Program-made: the position numbers and the translations under genes
Part shown: piece by piece, positions 1-5,931 of the stretch
Position numbering within the stretch: the first letter of the stretch is position 1
Layout of the letters: every line of letters begins with the position of its first letter
Source of the DNA: Campylobacteraceae bacterium
GTDB taxonomy: Bacteria > Campylobacterota > Campylobacteria > Campylobacterales > Sulfurospirillaceae
Assembly: GCA_027055635.1 (NCBI GenBank)
Contig: JALUMZ010000036.1
Location: forward strand, 1-15,426
Direction: 5' to 3'
Length of the DNA: 15,426 bases
The notes under the pieces: model-generated
Seen by the model: the letters and a program-made list of their open reading frames with translations, nothing else
Told to the model about the DNA's origin: nothing
The model's database searches: none

Positions 1-5
1 GTCAT
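1..5 (-). CDS. Possible start of a divergent gene cut by the left edge
   Basis: On the minus strand an ATG occupies positions 5-3. It is preceded, with 7 bases between, by a good Shine-Dalgarno match (AAGGA, positions 17-13). This looks like the start of a gene transcribed away from the transporter at 109, but only one full codon lies in the window, so nothing can be said about the product. YeiH-family transporters are often divergent from a LysR-type regulator, which makes that a reasonable guess and no more. A second ATG at 12-10 in the same minus-strand region touches the Shine-Dalgarno and is a worse start. Confidence 0.35.
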
Positions 6-54
6 TATCCATTCCTTATAAAATATATTAATCATTATATCAAAATTAATTTAT

Positions 55-83
55 TTTACTTATAGATAGATTAGTTATATAAT
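55..83 (+). promoter_or_regulatory. Likely sigma70 promoter of the yeiH-like gene
   Basis: A perfect TATAAT lies at 78-83, with TTTACT (4 of 6 consensus bases) at 55-60 and a 17-base spacer. The start codon follows 25 bases after the -10 box. The region is very AT-rich, so chance matches are a concern. Confidence 0.5.
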
Positions 84-108
84 TCATAAAAATTAAAAAG
101 GTTTATAC

Positions 109-1137
109 ATGTTCAACAAAGAAAATAGAAGCAACACATTAAGTGGCATACTTTTTGTGGCACTTTTTGCTATGAGTGCCACTTATCTGGCTGATTTTTC
201 CGTATTTAAGCATTTGGCTATCAGCCCGCTTATCATCGGTATCGTTCTTGGTATTGTGTATGCAAATACACTTAGAAACAAGCTTCCACAAGAGTGGGTT
301 CCGGGAATCATATTTTCTACAAAAATACTCCTAAGAGCCGGAATCATACTGTATGGTTTTAGACTAACTTTTCAAAGTATAGAGGCAGTAGGAATTGCCG
401 GAATCTTTACAAGTGTTACGATAGTCACTTTGACATTTATCATCGGATATATTGTCGGCACAAAAATTTTAAAGATGGATAGAGATACGACTATCTTAGT
501 AACAGCAGGAAGCTCAATATGCGGTGCGGCAGCGGTTTTGGCAACAGAGCCTGTCGTAAAAGGTGAGCCATACAAAACTGCCATAGCAGTTTCAACTGTT
601 ATCATCTTTGGAACAACTGCTATGTTTTTGTATCCATTTTTATATAGAATGGGCTATATTCCTTTAAGTCCCCAAGAGATGGGTATATACATAGGCGGAA
701 CAATCCACGAAGTAGCTCATGTCGTAGCAGCCGGTAATGCCGTAGGCCCTGACACTGCCAAGACAGCCGTCATAGTCAAGATGATAAGAGTGATGATGAT
801 AGCGCCATTTCTTTTGGTCTTGGGATTTTGGCTTGCAAAAACAAGTAAAGATGTAGCAAACAAACAAAAAGCAAAGATAGTTATCCCTTGGTTTGCGGTA
901 TTTTTTATGGTAGTGGCTGGATTTAACTCACTAAATCTTCTACCTCTACATGTAGTGGGCGACATCAACTCTATAGACACATTTTTACTAACAATGGCTA
1001 TGAGTGCCCTTGGTATGGAGACAAGTATAGACAAGTTCAAAAAAGCAGGAATGAAACCAGTTTACCTAGCAAGCATACTCTTTTTGTGGCTAATCTTCGG
1101 CGGTTTTTATATCGTTAAATTTGCAGTAACACTATAA
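109..1137 (+). CDS. YeiH/UPF0324 family putative sulfate exporter
   Basis: A 342-residue polytopic inner-membrane protein with about ten hydrophobic segments spread over its whole length. It matches the UPF0324/YeiH family, which databases label putative sulfate exporters; the transported substrate is not firmly established for most members. Family signatures are visible: a glycine/alanine-rich segment around residues 134-152 reading GSSICGAAAVLATEPVVKG, and the GGTIHEVAHVVAAG segment around residues 197-210. The length is typical of the family. The ATG at 109 is preceded by AAAAGG at a 7-base spacing and a promoter at 55-83. The gene stands alone: downstream lie a hairpin (1149-1170) and then the independently promoted toxin-antitoxin pair. 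Family assignment is secure; the sulfate or sulfonate role is inferred from the family name only. Confidence 0.9.
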   Translation: MFNKENRSNTLSGILFVALFAMSATYLADFSVFKHLAISPLIIGIVLGIVYANTLRNKLPQEWVPGIIFSTKILLRAGIILYGFRLTFQSIEAVGIAGIFTSVTIVTLTFIIGYIVGTKILKMDRDTTILVTAGSSICGAAAVLATEPVVKGEPYKTAIAVSTVIIFGTTAMFLYPFLYRMGYIPLSPQEMGIYIGGTIHEVAHVVAAGNAVGPDTAKTAVIVKMIRVMMIAPFLLVLGFWLAKTSKDVANKQKAKIVIPWFAVFFMVVAGFNSLNLLPLHVVGDINSIDTFLLTMAMSALGMETSIDKFKKAGMKPVYLASILFLWLIFGGFYIVKFAVTL

Positions 1138-1148
1138 TATAAATTTAT

Positions 1149-1170
1149 AACCCTATCTTTGGATAGGGTT
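1149..1170. terminator. 9-bp stem hairpin after yeiH, probable weak terminator
   Basis: A perfect inverted repeat, AACCCTATC (1149-1157) and GATAGGGTT (1162-1170), with a 4-base loop, starts 11 bases after the yeiH stop codon. It is not followed by a T run on the plus strand (GTAAAAGC follows), so it is a poor classical intrinsic terminator. It may protect the 3' end of the transcript or separate yeiH from the toxin-antitoxin promoter. Confidence 0.5.
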
Positions 1171-1195
1171 GTAAAAGCTCCTACAAGAAGAAAAT

Positions 1196-1224
1196 TTGAC
1201 ATTTTTCAGTTATTACAATATAAT
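1196..1224 (+). promoter_or_regulatory. Perfect-consensus sigma70 promoter of the toxin-antitoxin pair
   Basis: TTGACA at 1196-1201 and TATAAT at 1219-1224 are both exact consensus, with the optimal 17-base spacer. It lies 23 bases before the antitoxin ATG. A promoter this strong normally needs repression, which fits an autoregulated toxin-antitoxin operon (see the palindrome at 1208-1228). Confidence 0.85.
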
Positions 1225-1228
1225 TACT
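1208..1228. promoter_or_regulatory. Imperfect palindrome over the -10 box, candidate antitoxin operator
   Basis: A 21-base inverted repeat with 10-base arms that match at 8 of 10 positions (pattern AGT-ATTA-A on each side), centred at 1218 and covering the -10 box and part of the spacer. MazE-type antitoxins repress their own promoters by binding inverted repeats of this kind, so an operator is plausible. The sequence is AT-rich and the assignment is inference. Confidence 0.45.
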
Positions 1229-1247
1229 AAAAAAGGAAATATCCGCC

Positions 1248-1502
1248 ATGACAATGCTTACCAAAATCGGTAACTCGCAAGGAATCAGGATTCCAAAGCC
1301 TATCATAAAACAAGCAAATCTGCAAAATTGTGAGATTGAATTTGAAGTTACTAAAAACGGTTTGCTATTAAAACCGATCAGAAAAGTTGCTAGAAAAAAT
1401 TGGGAGAAAAATATCAAAGATTTTATTTCAAAAAAAGCAAAGGATGAGGCCATTTTAAATGACATGCTTGATGATAGTGATTTGGAAAGTTGGGAGTGGT
1501 AG
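1248..1502 (+). CDS. MazE-like antitoxin (AbrB/SpoVT swapped-hairpin fold)
   Basis: An 84-residue antitoxin that should bind DNA with its N-terminal half and neutralise the MazF-like toxin coded immediately downstream. Residues 1-45 carry the MazE/AbrB signature: the KIGNSQGIRIPKPII stretch followed by the beta-strand pattern of the swapped-hairpin fold. The tail from about residue 65 is acidic and tryptophan-rich (DDSDLESWEW at the C-terminus), as expected for a toxin-binding segment. The ATG at 1248 has AGGA about nine bases upstream; a second in-frame ATG at 1254 is possible. It is the first gene of a two-gene operon with a perfect consensus promoter and is probably autorepressed through the palindrome over the -10 box. 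The pair sits between yeiH and rhlE like a small accessory insertion. Confidence 0.9.
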   Translation: MTMLTKIGNSQGIRIPKPIIKQANLQNCEIEFEVTKNGLLLKPIRKVARKNWEKNIKDFISKKAKDEAILNDMLDDSDLESWEW

Positions 1503-1820
1503 TTGAAAATAGAAAGATTTGACATTGTCTTGGTAAAACTAAATCCTACGGTTGGACACGAGATACAAAAAACCAGACCTTGCATAGTTGTTTCCCCAAA
1601 TGAAATAAATATGCTCAAAACAGCAATAATTGCACCATTAACAAGCAGAGGATTTGATTTTGTTTTCAGACCAAAAATATGCTTTCAAGAAAAAGAGGGG
1701 TTAGTCTTATTGGATCAAATTAGAGCCGTAGATAAAAGTAGGATTGTTAAAAATATAGGCAAAGTAGAAAAAGAAAAAGCTAAAGAGATTTCAGAAATCC
1801 TAGTGGAAATGTTTAGTTAA
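1503..1820 (+). CDS. MazF/PemK-type toxin, probable mRNA endoribonuclease
   Basis: A 105-residue protein of the MazF/PemK/CcdB-fold toxin family, which cleaves RNA at short specific sequences and halts translation when freed from its antitoxin. The hallmark N-terminal strand region is present: FDIVLVKLNPTVGHE, then KTRPCIVVSPN (around residues 23-33), with the conserved Arg-Pro of the active-site loop. The middle reads TAIIAPLTS, and DQIRAVDKSRI (around residues 71-81) is the conserved second motif. The start is a TTG directly abutting the antitoxin TAG stop, with GGGAG about eight bases upstream. The weak start codon may keep toxin output below antitoxin output. No missing residues or frameshift are apparent, so it is likely functional. 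RNA cleavage specificity cannot be read from sequence. Confidence 0.93.
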   Translation: MKIERFDIVLVKLNPTVGHEIQKTRPCIVVSPNEINMLKTAIIAPLTSRGFDFVFRPKICFQEKEGLVLLDQIRAVDKSRIVKNIGKVEKEKAKEISEILVEMFS

Positions 1821-1910
1821 AAGTAAATCTCCGACCCCTATTTTCTAACTACTCGCCAAAACGCTTATAGATAGGTGCTGATATTATCATTTCAGTAGTC
1901 TCATGACACT

Positions 1911-3179
1911 TCAAGTTCTACTATTTCTCCCCTTACTTCTTGGTGAGCGTAAAGTGCTTGGTCTGTTGTCTCTTTGTAGAGTTCTTGCTCTTTTTCTATT
2001 TCTTGAGTTGTCTTTTTTCTTTACTGGTTCCGGTTTTATGGTGGGGTCCGGTTCAAATCCTTCTACTATCTTGCTTGGGATTTTGTTTTTTATCAGTTTT
2101 TCTATATCTTTTAAGTATTGAAGTTCATCTACGCATACTAAAGAAACGGCTATGCCTTCACTGCCTGCTCGCCCTGTTCTTCCTATGCGGTGGATGTAGT
2201 CTTCGCTTATGTTTGGTAGTTCAAAATTTACAACATAAGGGAGTTGATCTATATCGATACCACGAGCGGCTATGTCAGTTGCTACCAAAACTCTCACAGA
2301 GCCTGCTTTGAAGTCTGCCAATGCTCTTGTTCTTGCCCCTTGGCTTTTGTTTCCGTGGATTGCGGCTGAACTGATACCATCTTTTTCAAGTTGTCCGCTT
2401 AGTTTGTTTGCTCCGTGTTTTGTCCTTGTGAATACTAAGACTTGTTTCCATTTTTCTTTTTTGATTAAATGAGAGAGAAGTGCCCTTTTCTTTGCTTTGT
2501 CAACCGGGTGAACTAGTTGTTCCACTAGCTCTGAAGCTGTGTTTCTTCTGGCTACTTCTATGAGTTTTGGGGAGTTTAGCAGATTGTCTGCTAGTTTTTT
2601 TATATCGTTTGAAAAGGTTGCTGAAAAGAGTAAGCTTTGTCTCTTTTTTGGCAAGAGTGCAAGTATCTTTTTGATGTCGTGAATAAAGCCCATATCTAGC
2701 ATTCTATCTGCTTCATCAAGCACTAAAAACTCTACTCTTGAGAGATTTATAGTTCTTCTTCCTATGTGATCCAAAAGTCTGCCCGGAGTTGCGACTATTA
2801 TATCCACTCCTTTTCTGAGATTTACTATTTGAGGGTTTATGCCGACTCCTCCAAAGATGACAGCAGAGGTATAGGGTAGATATTTTCCATACTCTTTTAT
2901 ACTTTCATGAACTTGGGTTGCAAGTTCTCTAGTAGGGGTAAGCACAAGCACTCGCACAGGGCGTTTTCCTTTTGAGCCGGCGTGTTCACCGAGAAGCTCT
3001 AAAATAGGCAGAGTAAAACCGGCAGTTTTCCCTGTGCCTGTTTGTGCTCCAGCTAAAACATCTTTTTTTGAGAGTATAATCGGAATTGCTTGTTTTTGTA
3101 TAGGAGAGGGTTCACTATAACCTTGTTCTTGGATTGCTTTTAAAATAGGCTTAGATAAACCTAGTTTTGTAAATGACAT
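1911..3179 (-). CDS. rhlE: DEAD-box ATP-dependent RNA helicase, RhlE-like
   Basis: A 422-residue RNA helicase that uses ATP to unwind short RNA duplexes, in roles such as ribosome assembly, RNA decay or cold adaptation. All family motifs are visible: the Q motif with Q28, motif I AQTGTGKT (45-52), PTREL (Ia), TPGR (Ib), DEAD (155-158), SAT (III), the TDIAARGID segment (V) and HRIGRTGR (VI). The two RecA-like domains are followed by a basic, arginine/lysine-rich tail of about 45 residues, usual for RhlE-type proteins and likely to bind RNA. ATG at 3179 has a weak purine-rich AAGAAG upstream. A separate promoter lies at 3209-3238, so it can be expressed independently of rsmE. Assignment to RhlE rather than another bacterial DEAD-box subgroup rests on length and a short basic tail and is less certain than the family. 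Confidence 0.93.
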   Translation of the reverse strand: MSFTKLGLSKPILKAIQEQGYSEPSPIQKQAIPIILSKKDVLAGAQTGTGKTAGFTLPILELLGEHAGSKGKRPVRVLVLTPTRELATQVHESIKEYGKYLPYTSAVIFGGVGINPQIVNLRKGVDIIVATPGRLLDHIGRRTINLSRVEFLVLDEADRMLDMGFIHDIKKILALLPKKRQSLLFSATFSNDIKKLADNLLNSPKLIEVARRNTASELVEQLVHPVDKAKKRALLSHLIKKEKWKQVLVFTRTKHGANKLSGQLEKDGISSAAIHGNKSQGARTRALADFKAGSVRVLVATDIAARGIDIDQLPYVVNFELPNISEDYIHRIGRTGRAGSEGIAVSLVCVDELQYLKDIEKLIKNKIPSKIVEGFEPDPTIKPEPVKKKDNSRNRKRARTLQRDNRPSTLRSPRSKGRNSRT

Positions 3180-3208
3180 AATTCTTCTTTATTTTTTATT
3201 GGGAGGGG

Positions 3209-3238
3209 ATTATAGCGTAAGTACCTAACCAGAAGCAA
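3209..3238 (-). promoter_or_regulatory. Likely promoter of rhlE
   Basis: On the minus strand TATAAT lies at 3214-3209, with TTGCTT at 3238-3233 and an 18-base spacer. It sits in the 81-base gap between rsmE and rhlE, about 30 bases before the rhlE ATG. Confidence 0.45.
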
Positions 3239-3260
3239 TAGCAAAAAGATAACGGCACGA

Positions 3261-3929
3261 TTAAAGTGAGCCTAAAATGCTCGCATATAAAACTGCTGTT
3301 TGACTTTTTAATATCATTGGATTGCTTAGCGAAACTATATCGGCATCTTGCATCAACTCTCTCTCTGCTTTAGAAAACCCGCCCTCACTACCAACTAAAA
3401 AGGAGGTGCATGTGGTATTTTTATCTATTTTTTTGCCACCAAAATCAAAAATCTTACTTTGTGGATATAGTGTCATATACTCTTTTAAATTCTCCAAGAT
3501 TTCTATCTGCATCAAAGAACTTCGTCCGCATTGTTCACAAGAATTTATCAAAATTTTCTCTACTCTTTTGAAGTCTATCTTAAAATTTCTTTGAGAATAC
3601 TCACAATAAACAAAACTTATCTTAGAGACTCCTAGCTCATTTAAAAACGGAAGTGTCTTTTCGATAGTTTTAGGATCAACAATACACCAGCCTACATGTA
3701 GAGATTTTTTTGCTTCTATTTTAAGCATTTTACTATCAACCAGCTCTAAAGTTGCTGTTTTTCTATCGATACTTACCAAGTTGTATCTATAAATCATATC
3801 ATCAATCAGGTTTCTGAAGCTAAGAACTTCTAATTTTTTAACTCTTCTTACTCTAAAAATATGTGAGTAATCTCTAGTATTAAGGTTTAATATCCTCTCG
3901 CCCGCATCTTTTGAGTATATAAATTGCAT
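3261..3929 (-). CDS. rsmE: 16S rRNA (uracil1498-N3)-methyltransferase RsmE
   Basis: A 222-residue SPOUT-fold methyltransferase that adds a methyl group to N3 of U1498 in 16S rRNA, using S-adenosylmethionine, on the assembled small subunit. The N-terminal PUA-like domain carries the HIFRVRR segment (23-29). The C-terminal knotted domain carries the family marks EQCGR (132-136), GSEGGFS (180-186) and a final NPMILKSQTAVLYA segment that forms the trefoil-knot SAM pocket. Two marks vary from the usual wording: GPEGG is GSEGG, and the Arg and Glu of the LR-ETA motif are Lys and Gln. The overall pattern remains clear. ATG at 3929 lies ten bases after the stop of the upstream membrane-protein gene, so it is probably cotranscribed with moaA and that gene. 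Confidence 0.9.
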   Translation of the reverse strand: MQFIYSKDAGERILNLNTRDYSHIFRVRRVKKLEVLSFRNLIDDMIYRYNLVSIDRKTATLELVDSKMLKIEAKKSLHVGWCIVDPKTIEKTLPFLNELGVSKISFVYCEYSQRNFKIDFKRVEKILINSCEQCGRSSLMQIEILENLKEYMTLYPQSKIFDFGGKKIDKNTTCTSFLVGSEGGFSKAERELMQDADIVSLSNPMILKSQTAVLYASILGSL

Positions 3930-3939
3930 TTTGCTCTTT

Positions 3940-4353
3940 TTATTTAAAGATATATGCTATTGCTATCATAGCTACAATCAAAGCCATATCTATAAGAAAT
4001 TTTCTTTTTGAAAATCTTACAAATCTTCCTCGTCTTATCTCATCATCACTTCTTAGTGATTTGAATTTTTTATATCTCCTGATAGTCATCATTAAGATTA
4101 CAAACCAAACTATAACCATAAGATATACCACATGGTGTATAGTAAACTGTGCCACTCCTAAGAGTATTAATCCGGTAAACAAAACTGTGGCTAAGAAAAG
4201 ATAGTAAATAGGCAAAATAGTCCGTACTCTTTTTACAAGTCTTTTATAATCTAATTTATCATTTATCAAAAAATAGTTGAAAATAGCCAAAAAAAGAACA
4301 ATCCCTGCAAAAGCAGTGTGAAAAATCAGTGTCGTCTGAAAAAGCTCATCCAT
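3940..4353 (-). CDS. Small integral membrane protein, four predicted helices, function unknown
   Basis: A 137-residue protein that I do not recognise as a named family. Hydrophobic segments lie at about residues 8-30, 47-67, 72-91 and 118-136, separated by basic loops (KRLVKRVR; RRYKKFKSLR; RRGRFVRFSKRK), consistent with a four-helix inner-membrane protein. There are no obvious catalytic motifs; histidines are present (residues 12, 73 and 74), but no haem-binding pattern is evident. It starts at an ATG two bases after the moaA stop and ends ten bases before the rsmE start, so the three genes almost certainly share a transcript. The tight coupling to moaA does not by itself show a role in molybdopterin synthesis. 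It is probably a conserved hypothetical of Campylobacterota. Confidence 0.85.
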   Translation of the reverse strand: MDELFQTTLIFHTAFAGIVLFLAIFNYFLINDKLDYKRLVKRVRTILPIYYLFLATVLFTGLILLGVAQFTIHHVVYLMVIVWFVILMMTIRRYKKFKSLRSDDEIRRGRFVRFSKRKFLIDMALIVAMIAIAYIFK

Positions 4354-4355
4354 AT

Positions 4356-5324
4356 TTAGCCCCCTGTTTCGTAAAAAGCTCTCTGGGAAGTCTCATTGTC
4401 ACTTTGGTCTGTCCATTTGTTTTTCTCTGGTTTATTTGCCAATACTTCCTTTAAAACATTTGCTGCTCCTTGCACATCACCACTCTGAACAGCATCTTTT
4501 ATACTCATAGCTTCATCAAAATACAAGCAAGGTATCAACATTCCCTCGGCTGTTAATCTAATACGATTACAATCTTCACAAAAATCATGATTGTGTGGAT
4601 CAATAATACCAAATCTATAGCCATCTTCTAATTCATACAAATGAGCAGGTGATGATGCGATGCGACCTACTTCTTTGAAACTGTACTTCTTGGAAATTAT
4701 ATCTTTTATCTCTTGGGAACTTAAGCCTTGAAGTTTATCTTTCGCAAATCTGTTTTCCATATATTCGATATATCTTATAGTCATATTTTTAGACTTTGCA
4801 AACTCTAAAAGATCCAAGACTTCATCATCGTTGATGCCTTTTAGAGGTACGGTATTTATCTTTACACCCAATCCTACATGTAGAGCCTTATCTATACCCT
4901 CCAACACCTTGACCAACACATCTCTTTGTGCTATCTTCATAGCAACTCCGGCCTTTAGAGAGTCTAGTGAGATATTTATCCTCTTTAAGCCAGCATCTTT
5001 TAAGCTCTTTGCCGTCTCTTTAAGTAAAAAGCCGTTTGTTGTCAAAGCTAGATCCATATCACTTTTATAGTCATTTATCATTTTGATAAATTTATCCAAA
5101 TCTGCTCTTAAGAGTGGCTCTCCGCCTGTTATTCTTATCTTATCAATTCCTTCATCAATTCCTACTTTTATAAATAAAAATAGATCTTCAAAACTTAATA
5201 AATTCTCTTTTGGAACCCATGAAAACGGTTTTTCAGGCATACAGTACTGACATCTAAAGTTACATCTCTCTGTCACAGAAACTCTTAGATAGCTCACTTT
5301 TCTTCCATGTCCATCTATTAGCAT
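4356..5324 (-). CDS. moaA: GTP 3',8-cyclase MoaA (radical SAM, molybdenum cofactor)
   Basis: A 322-residue radical-SAM enzyme that, with MoaC, converts GTP to cyclic pyranopterin monophosphate, the first step of molybdopterin synthesis in the cytoplasm. The N-terminal SAM-cleaving iron-sulfur site is C21-x3-C25-x2-C28 (ERCNFRCQYCMPE), followed by the TGGEPLLR segment that binds SAM. The second, GTP-binding cluster is C249-x2-C252-x13-C266 (FCEDCNRIRLTAEG...PCLYF). The C-terminus ends in the conserved Gly-Gly tail (RAFYETGG), needed for activity in known MoaA. All key residues are present and the length is standard. It heads a minus-strand run with the membrane protein and rsmE. The upstream region is shared with the divergent PAS gene and holds a TATAAT within a perfect 13-base palindrome (5343-5355). 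Confidence 0.97.
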   Translation of the reverse strand: MLIDGHGRKVSYLRVSVTERCNFRCQYCMPEKPFSWVPKENLLSFEDLFLFIKVGIDEGIDKIRITGGEPLLRADLDKFIKMINDYKSDMDLALTTNGFLLKETAKSLKDAGLKRINISLDSLKAGVAMKIAQRDVLVKVLEGIDKALHVGLGVKINTVPLKGINDDEVLDLLEFAKSKNMTIRYIEYMENRFAKDKLQGLSSQEIKDIISKKYSFKEVGRIASSPAHLYELEDGYRFGIIDPHNHDFCEDCNRIRLTAEGMLIPCLYFDEAMSIKDAVQSGDVQGAANVLKEVLANKPEKNKWTDQSDNETSQRAFYETGG

Positions 5325-5342
5325 ATTTTACCCTTGTTTTTG

Positions 5343-5355
5343 AGGTATTATACCT
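5343..5355 (-). promoter_or_regulatory. Palindrome containing the moaA -10 box
   Basis: AGGTAT-T-ATACCT, two perfect 6-base arms around one central base. Read on the minus strand it contains TATAAT (5352-5347), about 20 bases before the moaA ATG. I see no convincing -35. It could be a -10 box that happens to be symmetric, or an operator for a repressor or activator. Also possible is shared control with the divergent PAS gene, whose -10 lies about 30 bases away. Confidence 0.4.
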
Positions 5356-5362
5356 TTCCAAA

Positions 5363-5391
5363 CTAACAAATTAATAAAATTTTGATATAAT
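5363..5391 (+). promoter_or_regulatory. Likely promoter of the PAS-chemoreceptor operon (extended -10)
   Basis: TATAAT at 5386-5391 is preceded by TG and one base (5383-5385), an extended -10. A partial -35 (CTAACA, 5363-5368, 4 of 6) lies 17 bases upstream. The GTG start at 5419 follows after a 5' leader of about 20 bases. Confidence 0.55.
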
Positions 5392-5418
5392 GTTTGAAAA
5401 ATTATAAAGGATAATTCT

Positions 5419-5931
5419 GTGGCAAAAGCGACTCCTACAAATATAGAATTCGAACTTAATGAGAGAGATTTTCTGGTTTCTAAGACTGATACGAAAGGCA
5501 TCATCACCTACTGTAATGAAGCTTTTATGAAAGCAGCATCCGCCCCAGAGAAAGAACTTTTAGGAAAACCCCACAATGTCGTAAGGCATCCTGAAATGCC
5601 AAAGGCTATCTTTAAGCTTTTTTGGGAAAAGATACAAAATGGAGACGAAATATTTGCATATGTAAAAAATCTTCGTTTTGATGGAGGATTTTACTGGGTA
5701 TATGCAAATGTAACAGCCTCTTTTGACAAAAGAAATAGTATCGTAGGCTACTACTCAGTCCGAAGAAAGGTTAATCCAAAGGCCCTTGATATCATAAAAC
5801 CTATATACGAGAGAATGATCTCCATAGAGAGAAGCAGCAGTATGACTGAAAGTAGAAAATATTTAGATGATTTATTAAAAGAAGAGGGGGTAAGCTATGA
5901 AGAATTTTCAAACAATTTACAGAGATTATAA
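5419..5931 (+). CDS. Stand-alone PAS sensor protein, Aer/CetB-like
   Basis: A 170-residue soluble protein made almost entirely of one PAS domain (about residues 12-115), followed by a helical tail. The domain has the wording typical of Aer-type redox sensors: DTKGIITYCNEAF, then NVVRHPEMPKAIFKLFW, then GGFYWVYANVTASFD. In that group the pocket holds FAD and reports the redox or energy state of the respiratory chain. FAD binding here is inferred. It has no transmembrane or signalling domain of its own, but its 3' end overlaps the start of a membrane chemoreceptor by 35 bases, so the two proteins probably work together. This resembles the bipartite CetB (PAS) and CetA (transducer) energy-taxis system of Campylobacter jejuni. 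The start is GTG, chosen because AGGA lies seven bases upstream. Confidence 0.88.
   Translation: MAKATPTNIEFELNERDFLVSKTDTKGIITYCNEAFMKAASAPEKELLGKPHNVVRHPEMPKAIFKLFWEKIQNGDEIFAYVKNLRFDGGFYWVYANVTASFDKRNSIVGYYSVRRKVNPKALDIIKPIYERMISIERSSSMTESRKYLDDLLKEEGVSYEEFSNNLQRL

Noticed and set aside
717..1040. 107-codon minus-strand reading frame inside yeiH
   Set aside because: It lies wholly within a well-supported membrane-transporter gene on the other strand, has no ribosome site and no recognisable domain; it is a shadow frame.
1181..1618. 145-codon minus-strand reading frame across the toxin-antitoxin promoter and genes
   Set aside because: It opposes the MazE/MazF genes, whose motifs and promoter are clear, and its protein shows no family features.
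1821..1910. Gap between the toxin and rhlE examined for a terminator or small gene
   Set aside because: Only a weak 5-bp stem (AGTAG/CTACT) with a long loop was seen; no T run, no ORF with a ribosome site.
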